This document shows, in pieces, positions 28,078 to 36,691 of a stretch of DNA of 64,000 bases; positions within the stretch are counted from its first letter, which is position 1, and the number at the start of each line of letters is the position of its first letter. A program made the position numbers and the translations under genes. A model generated the notes under the pieces. It ran no database searches, was not told the origin of the DNA, and worked only from the letters and a program-made list of their open reading frames with translations. Location of the stretch: the NCBI RefSeq assembly GCF_009671065.1, contig NZ_CP046027.1:2046001-2110000 (forward strand), given 5' to 3'. Source of the DNA: Neisseria brasiliensis. Its GTDB lineage: Bacteria; Pseudomonadota; Gammaproteobacteria; Burkholderiales; Neisseriaceae.

Positions 28078-29130
28078 ATGGAACAGCGCAAACTCGGTCG
28101 CACCGGCATTGAAGTGAGCAAAATCTGCTTGGGCACCATGACGTGGGGCGAGCAAAATACCGAACAAGAAGCTCATGAGCAGCTGGATTACGCTTTGGCC
28201 AACGGCGTGAATTTTATCGACACGGCGGAAATGTATCCTGTGCCGCCGGGTAAGGAAACCTATGCCACCACCGAGCGCTATATCGGCTCATGGATTAAAG
28301 CGCGTGGCAAGCGTGATGATTTTGTGTTGGCAAGCAAAATCGCCGGCCCGACCGGTGCCAACCGCTTGGAAAGTTATATCCGCAACGGCAACGACTTTTC
28401 GCGCGCGCAAATCCTAGAAGCCTGTGATGCCAGTTTGCAGCGTTTGAACACCGATTATTTGGATTTGTACCAACTGCATTGGCCGGAGCGCAAAGTGAAT
28501 TTCTTCGGCAAATTGGGCGTAGCCGACTTGCCGGCTGACGAAGCCTTTACACCGATTGAAGAAATCGTCGATGCTTTGGGCGAATTGGTGAAACAGGGCA
28601 AAATTCGTGCCTTCGGTTTGTCGAACGAAACGCCGTGGGGTACGATGCGCTATCTCAACCAACACGAACAAAACACCGATTTGCCGCGCGTGGCTTCGGT
28701 GCAAAATCCGTACAACCTGCTCAACCGCAGCTATGAAGTGGGCTTGAGCGAAATTTCTTTGCGTGAAGACATCCCGCTGTTGGCTTATTCGCCGCTGGCG
28801 TTTGGCGTGTTGACCGGTAAATACCGTCACGGCGCGAAACCGGAAGGCAGCCGCTTGGCTTTGTTTGAACGTTTCCAACGTTACACCAAGCCGAAAGCGG
28901 AAGAAGCGGTCGAGCGTTATGCCAAAATCGCCGAAGAAGCGGGTTTGACGCTGACGCAATTGTCTTTGGCGTTTGTAACGCAGCAAGCGTTTGTCGGTAG
29001 CAACATCATCGGTGCGACCACGATGGATCAATTGCGCGAAAACATCGCCACGGCTGACGTGGTGTTAAGCGAAGATCTATTGAATGCGATTAATGATGTG
29101 CATGCCGAAATCAGCAATCCTTGCCCTTAA
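28078..29130 (+). CDS. tas: NADP(H)-dependent aldo-keto reductase, Tas-like
   Basis: 350 residues of the (beta/alpha)8 reductase fold. Catalytic-tetrad candidates are visible: Asp and Tyr in DTAEMYPVPPGKE, Lys in LASKIAG, His in LYQLHWPER. The PPGKETYATTERYIG insertion and the C-terminal GATTMDQLRENIATADV are typical of Tas/YghZ-type enzymes. Substrate unknown. AAAGGAATTTT precedes the ATG. Confidence 0.92.
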   Translation: MEQRKLGRTGIEVSKICLGTMTWGEQNTEQEAHEQLDYALANGVNFIDTAEMYPVPPGKETYATTERYIGSWIKARGKRDDFVLASKIAGPTGANRLESYIRNGNDFSRAQILEACDASLQRLNTDYLDLYQLHWPERKVNFFGKLGVADLPADEAFTPIEEIVDALGELVKQGKIRAFGLSNETPWGTMRYLNQHEQNTDLPRVASVQNPYNLLNRSYEVGLSEISLREDIPLLAYSPLAFGVLTGKYRHGAKPEGSRLALFERFQRYTKPKAEEAVERYAKIAEEAGLTLTQLSLAFVTQQAFVGSNIIGATTMDQLRENIATADVVLSEDLLNAINDVHAEISNPCP

Positions 29131-29146
29131 TCATTAAGCGGTAGAA

Positions 29147-29187
29147 CAAGGCCGTCTGAAAACAAATCAGGTTTTCAGACGGCCTTG
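29147..29187 (+). terminator. DUS terminator after tas
   Basis: CAAGGCCGTCTGAAAAC, loop, GTTTTCAGACGGCCTTG: 17-bp arms. Confidence 0.75.
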
Positions 29188-29272
29188 ATTACGTTAATAT
29201 TACCTGATGCAGCTTACGGCTGAAAATGGAGGCCGTCTGAAAATAAATACAATCATCACAAAGGAAGAGAAC

Positions 29273-29707
29273 ATGGCATACCTGACTTACCGTTTAGTGC
29301 AAATCAGTTCAGCGGCGATTAAAGCGGCCGATGTTTATTACTACGATGCCGTCGGTTTGAAAATTCGTGAGTTGCGTGTATTGCGTTTGCTGCACGATAT
29401 GCCCGGTAGTACGCCGACAGAGTTATTGGAAAATTTGGAACTGGATAAAACGCTGTTGTCGAAAAATTTGGCCGCTTTGGAGCAGCGTGGTCTGATTACC
29501 CGTACGGTAGATGAACGCGATAACCGCCGCCAATGCCTGCATTTGAGCAAACGCGGTGAAGAAGCTTGGTTGGTGGCGGAAACCATCGGGCACAATTTGG
29601 AAAAAGACATGTTTGCCGATTTATCTGATGAAGAATGGGCGCAATTGCAAAACTTGCTTGAGCGTGCGTTGGAATCGTTTAATAAATGGCAGAAAAGCCA
29701 TTCTTAA
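29273..29707 (+). CDS. MarR-family transcriptional regulator
   Basis: 144 residues with the winged-helix core: TPTELLENLELDKTLLSKNLAALEQRGLITR (recognition helix), then the wing DERDNRRQCLHLSKRG. MarR proteins repress nearby drug or stress genes and respond to small aromatic ligands; here the target is unknown, though the upstream aldo-keto reductase is a candidate. The start at 29273 has AGGAAGAG upstream; a longer frame back to 29207 contains a DUS and lacks homology. Confidence 0.92.
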   Translation: MAYLTYRLVQISSAAIKAADVYYYDAVGLKIRELRVLRLLHDMPGSTPTELLENLELDKTLLSKNLAALEQRGLITRTVDERDNRRQCLHLSKRGEEAWLVAETIGHNLEKDMFADLSDEEWAQLQNLLERALESFNKWQKSHS

Positions 29708-29718
29708 TCTTAATAAGC

Positions 29719-29761
29719 AAATTAAACAGGCCGTCTGAAATTCAGACGGCCTGTTTAATTT
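29719..29761. terminator. Near-perfect DUS palindrome, 43 nt
   Basis: Two 21-nt arms around a single central A (29740); no mismatch. Ends AATTTTT on the plus strand. Lies between convergent marR and ppx and could terminate both. Confidence 0.85.
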
Positions 29762-29766
29762 TTGAT

Positions 29767-31275
29767 TTACAAGGTTTGCACATCAAAAGGCTGATTGATT
29801 TTGTTCCATTGCTGGCTTTCGTATTCCAACGCTGAAGCAATCAATGGATGCTTGTCGAGCCAAGCTTCGCTGATGCGCAGCAACACGCTTTGCTTGTCTT
29901 CATCGGTGCGGAATTGCAGTTGGTTCGGCAATTCCAGCGGCAAACGTGCGCGGCAGAAGAGTGCAGCCAAGCGCAGCGACAAAATGGCATACCACAGCAT
30001 TTGATCGTCGCCGACGACATCAACCATTTTTTTCAAATCGCCGCGATGGCCGAGCACCAATTGCGACAAGATGATTTGTTCTTTGCGTGAAAAGCCAGGC
30101 ATATCGGCGTATTCTAAGATATAGGCCGAATGTTTGTGGTAGCCGGTGTGGGCGATGTCTAAGCCGATTTCGTGCAGCAAACCTGCCCAGCGCAAGAATT
30201 GCTTCCAATTGGCCAAATCCTGCACTGGCACATTCAGCGCCAAACACATATTTTCCATAAAGGCTTGAGCCGTTTCCGACACGCGCTTGGCTTGGTTTTG
30301 GCTGACATGGTAGCGTTTTTGGAATTCGGCTGTGGTTTGGTCGCGCATGTCGGCGTTTAATTTACGGCCGATGAAATCGTAGAATACACCGTCGCGCAAT
30401 GCGGCTTCGGTGACCATCATTTTTTTGATTTCCAGCTCTTCAAAAGCCGCCATCATCACGGCCAAACCGCCGGCGAATACTTCCACGCGCTCTGGTTTTA
30501 AGTCGCTTAATTTGGCTTTTTTCACCGAACCGGCATCGATGATGCGGTCGGCCAGCTTTTTCATGCCTTCGTAAGTGATGTCGGATTCTTGCGGATATTC
30601 GGCAGCCAATACGTCACGAATAGATTTGGCCGAGCCGGAAGTGCCCACCGAGAAATCCCAACCGGTTCGTTTCATCATTTTGCTGATGCGCTGAATTTCG
30701 TTGCGCGCGGCAGAAATGGCGGCTTGGAAATCTTTGGCGGTGATTTTGTTTTGGAAAAAACGCATGCTGTAGGTCACGCAGCCTAAAGCCAAGCTTTCGG
30801 TGTTGGTCGGCTTTAAGTCTGAACCGATGACAAATTCTGTCGAACCACCGCCGATGTCGATGACCAACATGCGGTCGCCGTTGGGTGGTAGGGTGTGCAC
30901 CACGCCGGTGTAAATCAAACGTGCTTCTTCGCGGCCGGCAATAACTTCAATCGGAAAGCCTAACGCAGCTTCTGCTTTGGGAATAAATTGGGCAATATTT
31001 TTAGCGACACGGAAGGTATTGGTAGCCACTACGCGTACTTGCTCAGACTGAAAGCCTTGCAGCCGTTCACCAAATTTAGCCAAACACTCCAAAGCGCGTT
31101 GTTGTGACTCTTCGCTAAGGAATTTTTGTTCGTCCAAACCGGCAGCCAAGCGCACCATTTGTTTGAAGGAGTCAATAATTTTAAGTTGGCCGTTATTATT
31201 TTCACAGATTTGCAGGCGGAAGCTGTTGGAACCTAAGTCCACAGAAGCAAGAAGGTTTGAGCTGGGGGCTGTCAT
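29767..31275 (-). CDS. ppx: Exopolyphosphatase / pppGpp phosphatase, Ppx/GppA family
   Basis: 502 residues of the actin-like ASKHA fold: DLGSNSFRLQI (phosphate loop 1), VIDIGGGSTEFVIG (loop 2) and a C-terminal HD-like helical domain (HEIGLDIAHTGYHKHSAYIL, LGHRGDLKK), typical of the long Ppx/GppA proteins. Hydrolyses inorganic polyphosphate and possibly pppGpp. The start at 31275 (MTAPSSNLLASVDLG) is set by homology; the frame is open to 31338. Confidence 0.92.
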   Translation of the reverse strand: MTAPSSNLLASVDLGSNSFRLQICENNNGQLKIIDSFKQMVRLAAGLDEQKFLSEESQQRALECLAKFGERLQGFQSEQVRVVATNTFRVAKNIAQFIPKAEAALGFPIEVIAGREEARLIYTGVVHTLPPNGDRMLVIDIGGGSTEFVIGSDLKPTNTESLALGCVTYSMRFFQNKITAKDFQAAISAARNEIQRISKMMKRTGWDFSVGTSGSAKSIRDVLAAEYPQESDITYEGMKKLADRIIDAGSVKKAKLSDLKPERVEVFAGGLAVMMAAFEELEIKKMMVTEAALRDGVFYDFIGRKLNADMRDQTTAEFQKRYHVSQNQAKRVSETAQAFMENMCLALNVPVQDLANWKQFLRWAGLLHEIGLDIAHTGYHKHSAYILEYADMPGFSRKEQIILSQLVLGHRGDLKKMVDVVGDDQMLWYAILSLRLAALFCRARLPLELPNQLQFRTDEDKQSVLLRISEAWLDKHPLIASALEYESQQWNKINQPFDVQTL

Positions 31276-31386
31276 AGGAATGAATCGGATGGGATAAAAT
31301 GAAGACGTTATGTTACATGGCGCCAAAAATACTGTCATCCCCCAATGTGGATATCCTTTGATTCAGTGCAAAGATACTCATATAAT

Positions 31387-31424
31387 AGGTCGTCTGAAAA
31401 ATAAACCCGATATTCAGACGGCCT
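31387..31424. repeat. DUS inverted repeat with a variant arm
   Basis: AGGTCGTCTGAA (31387-31398, the GGTC variant used by N. mucosa-type dialects) paired with TTCAGACGGCCT (31413-31424). Confidence 0.6.
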
Positions 31425-31479
31425 GTTAAACGGCATAAATCCTATATTAATAATATCTGTAAACACAATACGTTAGCTC

Positions 31480-32112
31480 ATGGAAAAAACTGCTCATCTG
31501 ATTGTTGAACCTTCTTTATCACGCCGCCGCTTGCTGATTGCGGGCGGCGCCTTGCTTTTTAGCCCCGCTTTGGCCGTTGCCGGTGCGCAACGCGAAGAGA
31601 CGTTGTCGGACGATGTGGCATCGGTGATGCGCGGCTCGATTAATAATGTTAATCCGGCGCGTTTGGTGTTTGCCAGTGCGGCGGAAGGCGAGCGTTGGCT
31701 GCAAACCATGTCGTCGCGTTTGGCAAGATTCGTGCCTGATGCCGCAGAGCGCCGCCGTTTGCTCATCAATATTCACTACGAAGCCAGCCGCGCCGGATTG
31801 GATCCACAAGTGGTATTGGGTTTGATTGAAGTGGAAAGCGCGTTTCGCCAATATGCGATTAGCGGCGTGGGGGCGCGCGGTTTGATGCAGGTGATGCCGT
31901 TTTGGAAAAACTACATCGGCAAGCCTTCGCACAATCTTTTCGATATCCGCACCAACCTGCGCTACGGTTGCACCATTTTGCGCCACTATAATAATGTGGA
32001 AAAAGGCAATTTGGCGCGCGCGTTGGCACGGTTTAACGGCAGCTTGGGCAGCAATAAATATCCCAATGCCGTTTTGGGTGCATGGCGCAACCGCTGGCAA
32101 TGGCATGGCTGA
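31480..32112 (+). CDS. Lytic transglycosylase, SLT domain
   Basis: 210 residues. An N-terminal SRRRLLIAGGALLFSPALAVAGA segment is a signal peptide with a twin-arginine look. The SLT domain (about 98-205) has the catalytic Glu in LIEVESAFRQYAISG, then GARGLMQVMPFWKNYIG and a late RFNGSLGSNKYP. It cleaves peptidoglycan glycan strands with anhydromuramic acid formation in the periplasm. Which neisserial Ltg it corresponds to cannot be settled here. No strong Shine-Dalgarno sequence precedes the ATG. Confidence 0.9.
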   Translation: MEKTAHLIVEPSLSRRRLLIAGGALLFSPALAVAGAQREETLSDDVASVMRGSINNVNPARLVFASAAEGERWLQTMSSRLARFVPDAAERRRLLINIHYEASRAGLDPQVVLGLIEVESAFRQYAISGVGARGLMQVMPFWKNYIGKPSHNLFDIRTNLRYGCTILRHYNNVEKGNLARALARFNGSLGSNKYPNAVLGAWRNRWQWHG

Positions 32113-32203
32113 TGGATTTTGCATACGAAATCAGGCAGCTGCGATAAAGCAAATGCAAAGAAATTTGAATCCTGTATAATCTTTCCGTTAACGACTTTTT
32201 AGG

Positions 32204-32240
32204 TTTCAGACGGCCTGATGCTTCATCAGGCCGTCTGAAA
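32204..32240 (+). promoter_or_regulatory. DUS stem-loop in the 5' untranslated region of the MFS gene
   Basis: TTTCAGACGGCCTGATG, loop CTT, CATCAGGCCGTCTGAAA: 17-bp perfect stem ending 4 nt before the ATG at 32245, where the ribosome site should be. A TATAAT at 32175-32180 is a candidate -10 without a good -35. Confidence 0.5.
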
Positions 32241-32244
32241 AATA

Positions 32245-33630
32245 ATGATGGCTAGAGATAACCGCATACAAATGTTTCCGCACGAATGGCGTGCCAGCAC
32301 GACGCTTTCAGGTGTCTATGCGCTGCGCATGCTGGGTATGTTTTTGGTGTTGCCGGTATTGGCTTTATATGCGGCAACCTTGCCCGGCGCGGAAAATAAT
32401 AAAGCCTTAATCGGCTTGGCAATGGGTATCTACGGCTTGACGCAGGCCTTGCTGCAATTGCCAATGGGCATGGCTTCGGATAAGTTTGGCCGTAAAAAAG
32501 TGATTTACATCGGCCTGATTATTTTTGCTGCCGGTAGCTTTATGGCGGCGGTGGCCGATTCTTTAACCATGCTGGTGGTGGCGCGTGCTTTGCAGGGCGC
32601 AGGTGCAGTGAGCGCGGCGGTAACGGCTTTACTGGCGGATTTGACGCGCGATGAAGTGCGCACCCGTGCCATGGCGATGATAGGCTTGAGTATTGGCCTG
32701 ACTTTTTCCGTGAGCTTGGTATTAGCGCCGATGATATCGGCTTGGATTGGCGTGCAAGGCTTGTTTGCCCTGACCGGTGTGCTGACACTGATCAGCATCG
32801 GCGTGGTGGCATGGTTAACGCCCAATCCCGAACAATCCCGCGTGCACGATGATGCGCAAGCCCAGCCGGGTCGGGTGGCGGAAGTATTGAAAAACCGTCA
32901 ATTATTAAGCTTGGATTTCGGTATTTTCGCGCTGCATGCGGCGCAAATGGCGCTGTTTACCACCTTACCATTTGCCATGGAAGCATTGGGCTTGCTGAAA
33001 ACCCAGCATTGGAAAGTATATCTGCCGGCAACCATCATCGGCTTGGTGTTGATGGTGCCGTTGATTATTGTCGGTGAAACACGCAATAAGCTGAAACAAG
33101 TGTTTATTTTCGGCATTGCGTGTATTACTTCGGCGCAAATCGCTTTGATGTTCGGCCTGAACTCGATTTGGCTCATCACGGCGTTTATGATTATTTATTT
33201 TATTGGTTTCAATGTGTTGGAAGCCAGCCTGCCATCGATGGTGTCGAAAATCGCGCCATCGGATTTGAAGGGCACGGCAATGGGTGTGTACAATACCATG
33301 CAATCCATCGGCCTATTTGTCGGCGGTACGATTGGCGGGGTGTTGTTCCAGCATTACGGTTTCAATGGTGTGTTTGCCTTTTGCAGCGCGTTGATGTTGG
33401 TGTGGTTGCTGATTGCTTGGGTGTCACCAGCGCCGAAGCCGGTGAAAAACATAGCTTATGCGGTGCAGCCGCAATGGCAGGGGCGAACCGATACACTTTA
33501 CCATGCGTTGACCGGATTATCCGGTGTGGAAGCGGTGACGTTCAGCCAAGACAAACAAACCGTTTATATTAAAGCGTTGCAAAAAGGTTTCGACCCGTCG
33601 GCGGCGGAAAAAATCATTTCAGGAGATTAA
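32245..33630 (+). CDS. MFS transporter with C-terminal cytosolic domain (YajR-like)
   Basis: 461 residues, 12 predicted membrane helices. The loop 2-3 motif [16 protein letters not shown] and motif C-like segments ([17 protein letters not shown]) place it among drug/proton antiporters. After the last helix (about residue 390) comes a soluble extension ([36 protein letters not shown]) resembling the ferredoxin-like YAM domain of YajR. Substrate unknown. The start at 32245 immediately follows a DUS hairpin; ATG 32272 is an alternative. ssb begins 1 bp after its stop. Confidence 0.9.
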   Translation: MMARDNRIQMFPHEWRASTTLSGVYALRMLGMFLVLPVLALYAATLPGAENNKALIGLAMGIYGLTQALLQLPMGMASDKFGRKKVIYIGLIIFAAGSFMAAVADSLTMLVVARALQGAGAVSAAVTALLADLTRDEVRTRAMAMIGLSIGLTFSVSLVLAPMISAWIGVQGLFALTGVLTLISIGVVAWLTPNPEQSRVHDDAQAQPGRVAEVLKNRQLLSLDFGIFALHAAQMALFTTLPFAMEALGLLKTQHWKVYLPATIIGLVLMVPLIIVGETRNKLKQVFIFGIACITSAQIALMFGLNSIWLITAFMIIYFIGFNVLEASLPSMVSKIAPSDLKGTAMGVYNTMQSIGLFVGGTIGGVLFQHYGFNGVFAFCSALMLVWLLIAWVSPAPKPVKNIAYAVQPQWQGRTDTLYHALTGLSGVEAVTFSQDKQTVYIKALQKGFDPSAAEKIISGD

Positions 33631-33631
33631 T

Positions 33632-34183
33632 ATGTCATTGAATAAAGTCATCCTTATCGGCCGCTTGGGTCGTGATCCGGAAGTCCGTTACATGCCCAAC
33701 GGAGAAGCGGTGTGCAACTTCAGCGTCGCCACCAGCGAAACATGGAATGACCGCAACGGCCAACGCCAAGAGCGTACCGAGTGGCACAACATCACTATGT
33801 ATCGCCGTTTGGCTGAAATCGCCGGCCAATACCTGCGCAAAGGCAGCCAAGTATACTTGGAAGGCCGTATCCAAAGCCGTAAATACCAAGGCAAAGACGG
33901 CATCGAGCGCACTGCTTACGACATCATCGCCAGCGAAATGAAAATGCTCGGCGGCCGCAACGATAATTCAGGCGGCGCACCTTATGATGGTGGCGGCTAT
34001 GACCAAGGTAGCTATCAAGGTTCGCAAGGTGGTTACCAACAATCGGCACCACAGCAATCTTATCAATCTGCTCCGGCTCACCAGCAAGAAGCGCCAAGCG
34101 CGCTACCGGCTGCCCCAGCTCGCCGCGCACCAACTACTCCGGCTGCTCCGGTTGACGATATTGATGACGATATTCCGTTTTAA
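33632..34183 (+). CDS. ssb: Single-stranded DNA-binding protein
   Basis: 183 residues: OB-fold (about 1-110, [20 protein letters not shown]), a Gly/Gln/Ser/Ala-rich linker and the acidic tip DDIDDDIPF that recruits partner proteins. Needed for replication, repair and recombination. Start after AGGAG at the end of the MFS gene, so probably co-transcribed and translationally coupled to it. A DUS hairpin follows. Confidence 0.97.
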   Translation: MSLNKVILIGRLGRDPEVRYMPNGEAVCNFSVATSETWNDRNGQRQERTEWHNITMYRRLAEIAGQYLRKGSQVYLEGRIQSRKYQGKDGIERTAYDIIASEMKMLGGRNDNSGGAPYDGGGYDQGSYQGSQGGYQQSAPQQSYQSAPAHQQEAPSALPAAPARRAPTTPAAPVDDIDDDIPF

Positions 34184-34196
34184 TCATTAAGCATAA

Positions 34197-34242
34197 ATAG
34201 GCCGTCTGAAAAACTGGTTACATTTTTTTCAGGCGGCCTATT
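34197..34242 (+). terminator. Imperfect DUS terminator after ssb
   Basis: AATAGGCCGTCTGAAAAA and TTTTTTTCAGGCGGCCTATT; the second arm has CAGGCGG in place of CAGACGG. Confidence 0.65.
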
Positions 34243-34291
34243 GCTTGTGTACCCAATAAACCACGAATCGCCGTGAAATCCTCTTTTGGGA

Positions 34292-34319
34292 TTGCGGTTT
34301 TCAGGTTTGGTGGTACAAT
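34292..34319 (+). promoter_or_regulatory. greA promoter (extended -10)
   Basis: TTGCGG (34292-34297), 16-bp spacer, TACAAT (34314-34319) preceded by TG at the extended -10 position. Predicted start near 34326, leaving a leader of about 130 nt. Confidence 0.55.
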
Positions 34320-34341
34320 AACGCTATTCAATTTCTTACGA

Positions 34342-34379
34342 ACAAGCCGCCGAACACAGGCGGCTTGTATTTTTATTTT
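34342..34379 (+). terminator. Intrinsic terminator in the greA leader (attenuator candidate)
   Basis: ACAAGCCGCC (34342-34351), 7-nt loop, GGCGGCTTGT (34359-34368), perfect 10-bp stem, then ATTTTTATTTT. It lies inside the predicted greA leader, 16 nt after the predicted start, not at the end of ssb, which has its own terminator. Confidence 0.75.
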
Positions 34380-34408
34380 GCGCCCGCGGTCTGACCGACC
34401 GTGGGCGC
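34380..34408 (+). promoter_or_regulatory. Second leader hairpin before greA
   Basis: GCGCCCGCGGTC, loop TGACC, GACCGTGGGCGC: 12 bp with one G-T pair, no T tract. It could fold as a structural element of the leader. Confidence 0.5.
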
Positions 34409-34455
34409 GACACCATCAATGAAGAAGCGTATAAACGCTTTGCGGAGAACATACC

Positions 34456-34932
34456 ATGCAAAAAATTCCATTGACCGTGCGCGGCGCAGAATTGTTGAAA
34501 CAAGAATTACAACACTTGAAAAGCGTTGCCCGTCCGGAAGTGATTGAAGCGATTGCCGAAGCGCGTTCGCACGGTGATTTGTCGGAAAACGCCGAATACG
34601 AAGCTGCCAAAGAGCGCCAAGGTTTCATCGAAGGCCGCATTTCCGAATTGGAAAACAAATTGTCTTTGGCACATATCATCAATCCTGCCGAAATCCATGC
34701 CGAAGGCAAAATCGTGTTCGGCAGCACCGTGACCTTGGAAGACTTGGAAACCGAAGAGCAAGTGACCTACCAAATCGTCGGTGAAGATGAAGCCGATATT
34801 AAAGAGCGCAAAATTTACGTCGGCTCACCGATTGCCCGCGCTTTAATCGGAAAAGAAGAAGGCGATGTCGCGGAAGTGCAAGCGCCGGGTGGTGTGCGTG
34901 AATACGATATCATTTCGGTGCAATATATTTAA
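34456..34932 (+). CDS. greA: Transcription elongation factor GreA
   Basis: Stimulates backtracked-RNA cleavage by RNA polymerase. 158 residues: N-terminal coiled coil with tip motif [15 protein letters not shown] (about 41-55) and C-terminal FKBP-like domain ([27 protein letters not shown]). The stop codon TAA (34930-34932) lies inside the 7-bp target repeat of an IS1016 insertion, so the coding region is untouched. GGAGAACATACC precedes the ATG. Confidence 0.97.
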   Translation: MQKIPLTVRGAELLKQELQHLKSVARPEVIEAIAEARSHGDLSENAEYEAAKERQGFIEGRISELENKLSLAHIINPAEIHAEGKIVFGSTVTLEDLETEEQVTYQIVGEDEADIKERKIYVGSPIARALIGKEEGDVAEVQAPGGVREYDIISVQYI

Positions 34933-34933
34933 T

Positions 34934-35678
34934 GGGGCTTAGGAAGCAAAATCATCAAAAAACCTGATAAGCTCCTAATATGAAAACAAAAAATAAGTAT
35001 CAAAAGTTCAGCAAAATTTCAGAGCAAAAGTTTAGAGAAATAATCCGCTGTTTCGCTCTTGATTTGACCGCTTCCGATACTGCTAAAATGACCGGCATTA
35101 GTGTACGCAGTATCAATCCTATTTTCCTGAAAATCAGACACAGGATTGCTGCTCTGTGCGAACAAAGCTCACCACTGTCCGGTGTGGTCGAATTAGATGA
35201 ATCTTACTTTGGTACGCGACGTATCAGGGGTAAGCGCGGTCGCGGAGCGTCAGGTAAAACCATCGTATTTGGCATACTGAAACGCAATGGCGTGGTCTAT
35301 ACGGAAATCGTTCCCGACGCTTCGAAAGCCTCACTAATCAAGGTCATACGTGGTCACATATCTGCTGACAGTGAAATCAATACTGACGGCTGGAAAGCAT
35401 ATGACGGTCTTGTCGATATGGGCTATGAGAAGCATTACCGTGTCCATCATGGTTCCAATGAGTTTGCTCGAGGAAAGCAACATATCAATGGTATTGAATC
35501 TTTTTGGAGTTATGCTAAGGGGCGTTTGGCTAAATTTCATGGTATTTCCAAAGAGATGTTTTATCTGCATCTCAAAGAAACGGAGTTTAGGTTTAACCAC
35601 CGGCATGAAGATTTAGGTAAAATATTAATGAAGATGCTTCGAAATAACCCAATTTAATATTTTTGCTTCCTAAGCCCC
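34934..35678 (+). mobile_element. IS1016-type insertion sequence (IS1595 family), 745 bp
   Basis: Perfect 18-bp terminal inverted repeats GGGGCTTAGGAAGCAAAA, one intact transposase gene, direct flanking repeats ATTTAAT. Confidence 0.93.
34980..35657 (+). CDS. IS1016-type transposase (ISXO2-like domain)
   Basis: 225 residues. An N-terminal helix-turn-helix-like segment (ASDTAKMTGISVRSINPIF) precedes the ISXO2-like catalytic domain with Asp in VELDESYFG, Asp in EINTDGWKAYDG and Glu in INGIESFWSYAKGRLAKF. The tail ETEFRFNHRHEDL is typical of IS1016. No frameshift, so it may be active. No obvious Shine-Dalgarno sequence; expression might come from the upstream greA transcript. Confidence 0.94.
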   Translation: MKTKNKYQKFSKISEQKFREIIRCFALDLTASDTAKMTGISVRSINPIFLKIRHRIAALCEQSSPLSGVVELDESYFGTRRIRGKRGRGASGKTIVFGILKRNGVVYTEIVPDASKASLIKVIRGHISADSEINTDGWKAYDGLVDMGYEKHYRVHHGSNEFARGKQHINGIESFWSYAKGRLAKFHGISKEMFYLHLKETEFRFNHRHEDLGKILMKMLRNNPI

Positions 35679-35726
35679 ATTTAATTTATCTATTATAAGG
35701 TAATAAATCCGTTATGGGATTTGAAC

Positions 35727-35762
35727 CAGGCCGTCTGAAAGCATATACTTTCAGACGGCCTG
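35727..35762. terminator. DUS inverted repeat upstream of the DUF4149 gene
   Basis: CAGGCCGTCTGAAA, 8-nt loop, TTTCAGACGGCCTG. Before the insertion it would have been the greA terminator. Confidence 0.6.
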
Positions 35763-35777
35763 ATTAACAAGGGAGAA

Positions 35778-36224
35778 ATGATGAATAAATTGGTTGTTGC
35801 TTTAGCCGGTATATGGCTGGGTATGCAAGTGATGGCAGGCTATGTTGCCGCGCCGGTCTTGTTTAAAAGTTTGCCTAAATTGCAGGCCGGTGCAATTGCG
35901 GGCGAGCTGTTTAACGTGGTGTCTTACACCGGTTTGGTGGTTTGGGCATTGGTGTATTTTGTCGGCAAACGTGTTGCGGCGGTGCGCAACGTGCAATCAA
36001 TCAACGGTAAATTGATTGCGGTATTGTGGCTGGGGTTGGCTGCCAATCAATTTTTGGTGACACCGGTGATTGAAGCGCATAAAACACAAACCACCAATTG
36101 GTTGCTGAGCTTAACCGGCGGTTCATTCGGCATGTGGCACGGTATTTCCAGCTTGATTTACATGATTTGCGCGATTTTGGCGCTGGTGCTGGTGTGGCGG
36201 ATTTCTGCTTTGGAATGGAAGTAA
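35778..36224 (+). CDS. DUF4149-domain membrane protein
   Basis: 148 residues, four membrane helices (about 6-28, 45-65, 80-98, 120-142). The N-terminal VALAGIWLGMQVMAGYVAAPVLFKSLP is the DUF4149 signature. Function unknown. Tandem ATGs at 35778 and 35781 follow AAGGGAGAA. Single gene between two DUS hairpins. Confidence 0.88.
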   Translation: MMNKLVVALAGIWLGMQVMAGYVAAPVLFKSLPKLQAGAIAGELFNVVSYTGLVVWALVYFVGKRVAAVRNVQSINGKLIAVLWLGLAANQFLVTPVIEAHKTQTTNWLLSLTGGSFGMWHGISSLIYMICAILALVLVWRISALEWK

Positions 36225-36237
36225 ATCTAAAAAATCA

Positions 36238-36274
36238 AAAGGCCGTCTGAAAATCATTTTTTCAGACGGCCTTT
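36238..36274. terminator. Bidirectional DUS terminator
   Basis: AAAGGCCGTCTGAAAA, short loop, TTTTTTCAGACGGCCTTT between convergent DUF4149 and yhbY genes. Confidence 0.82.
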
Positions 36275-36296
36275 ATAATGGAATCGTTTAATCGGT

Positions 36297-36581
36297 TTAC
36301 ATTTCTAAGTTTTTACGCCATAAAACCAATAATTTACCAATGTGTTGCACCAATTGCGCATCCACCGCTTCGCACAATGCATTGCAGATTTCTACGCGCT
36401 CTTGGCGATCGTCACCCAATACGCGCACTTTAATCAATTCGTGAGCGGTGAGGGCAGCATCGGTTTCTTTGATCACAGATTCTGTCAAACCGTGTTGTCC
36501 GATCATTACCACCGGATTCAGGTGATGCGCGCGGGCTTTGAGTTCCAAAATTTCTTTGGTGCTTAATTTATCGTCAGTCAT
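36297..36581 (-). CDS. yhbY: Ribosome assembly RNA-binding protein YhbY (CRM domain)
   Basis: 94-residue single CRM/KH-like domain: LELKARAHHLNPVVMIGQHGLTESVIKE with the GxxG-type loop IGQHG, then HELIKVRVLGDDRQER. Binds pre-50S particles. The start at 36581 (MTDDKLSTKE) gives the normal length; a longer frame to 36686 would enter the divergent rlmE promoter region. Divergent from rlmE, as in many proteobacteria. Confidence 0.94.
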   Translation of the reverse strand: MTDDKLSTKEILELKARAHHLNPVVMIGQHGLTESVIKETDAALTAHELIKVRVLGDDRQERVEICNALCEAVDAQLVQHIGKLLVLWRKNLEM

Positions 36582-36691
36582 GTTTGTATTGCTTAAATTA
36601 AAAATAATAATCTGATATTGTACGCGATTTAACGGCGGGCTGCGAGAAAATAACGTACAATAGAGCCATTCAATTTTCACATTCACACACT

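Larger units (their letters stand above)
34927..35685. repeat. 7-bp target-site duplication of IS1016
   Basis: ATTTAAT at 34927-34933 (includes the greA stop) and 35679-35685. Confidence 0.85.

Noticed and set aside
34342..34379. ssb terminator
   Set aside because: ssb has a DUS hairpin directly after its stop at 34197-34242 and the later hairpin follows a separate promoter, so a greA leader element fits better.
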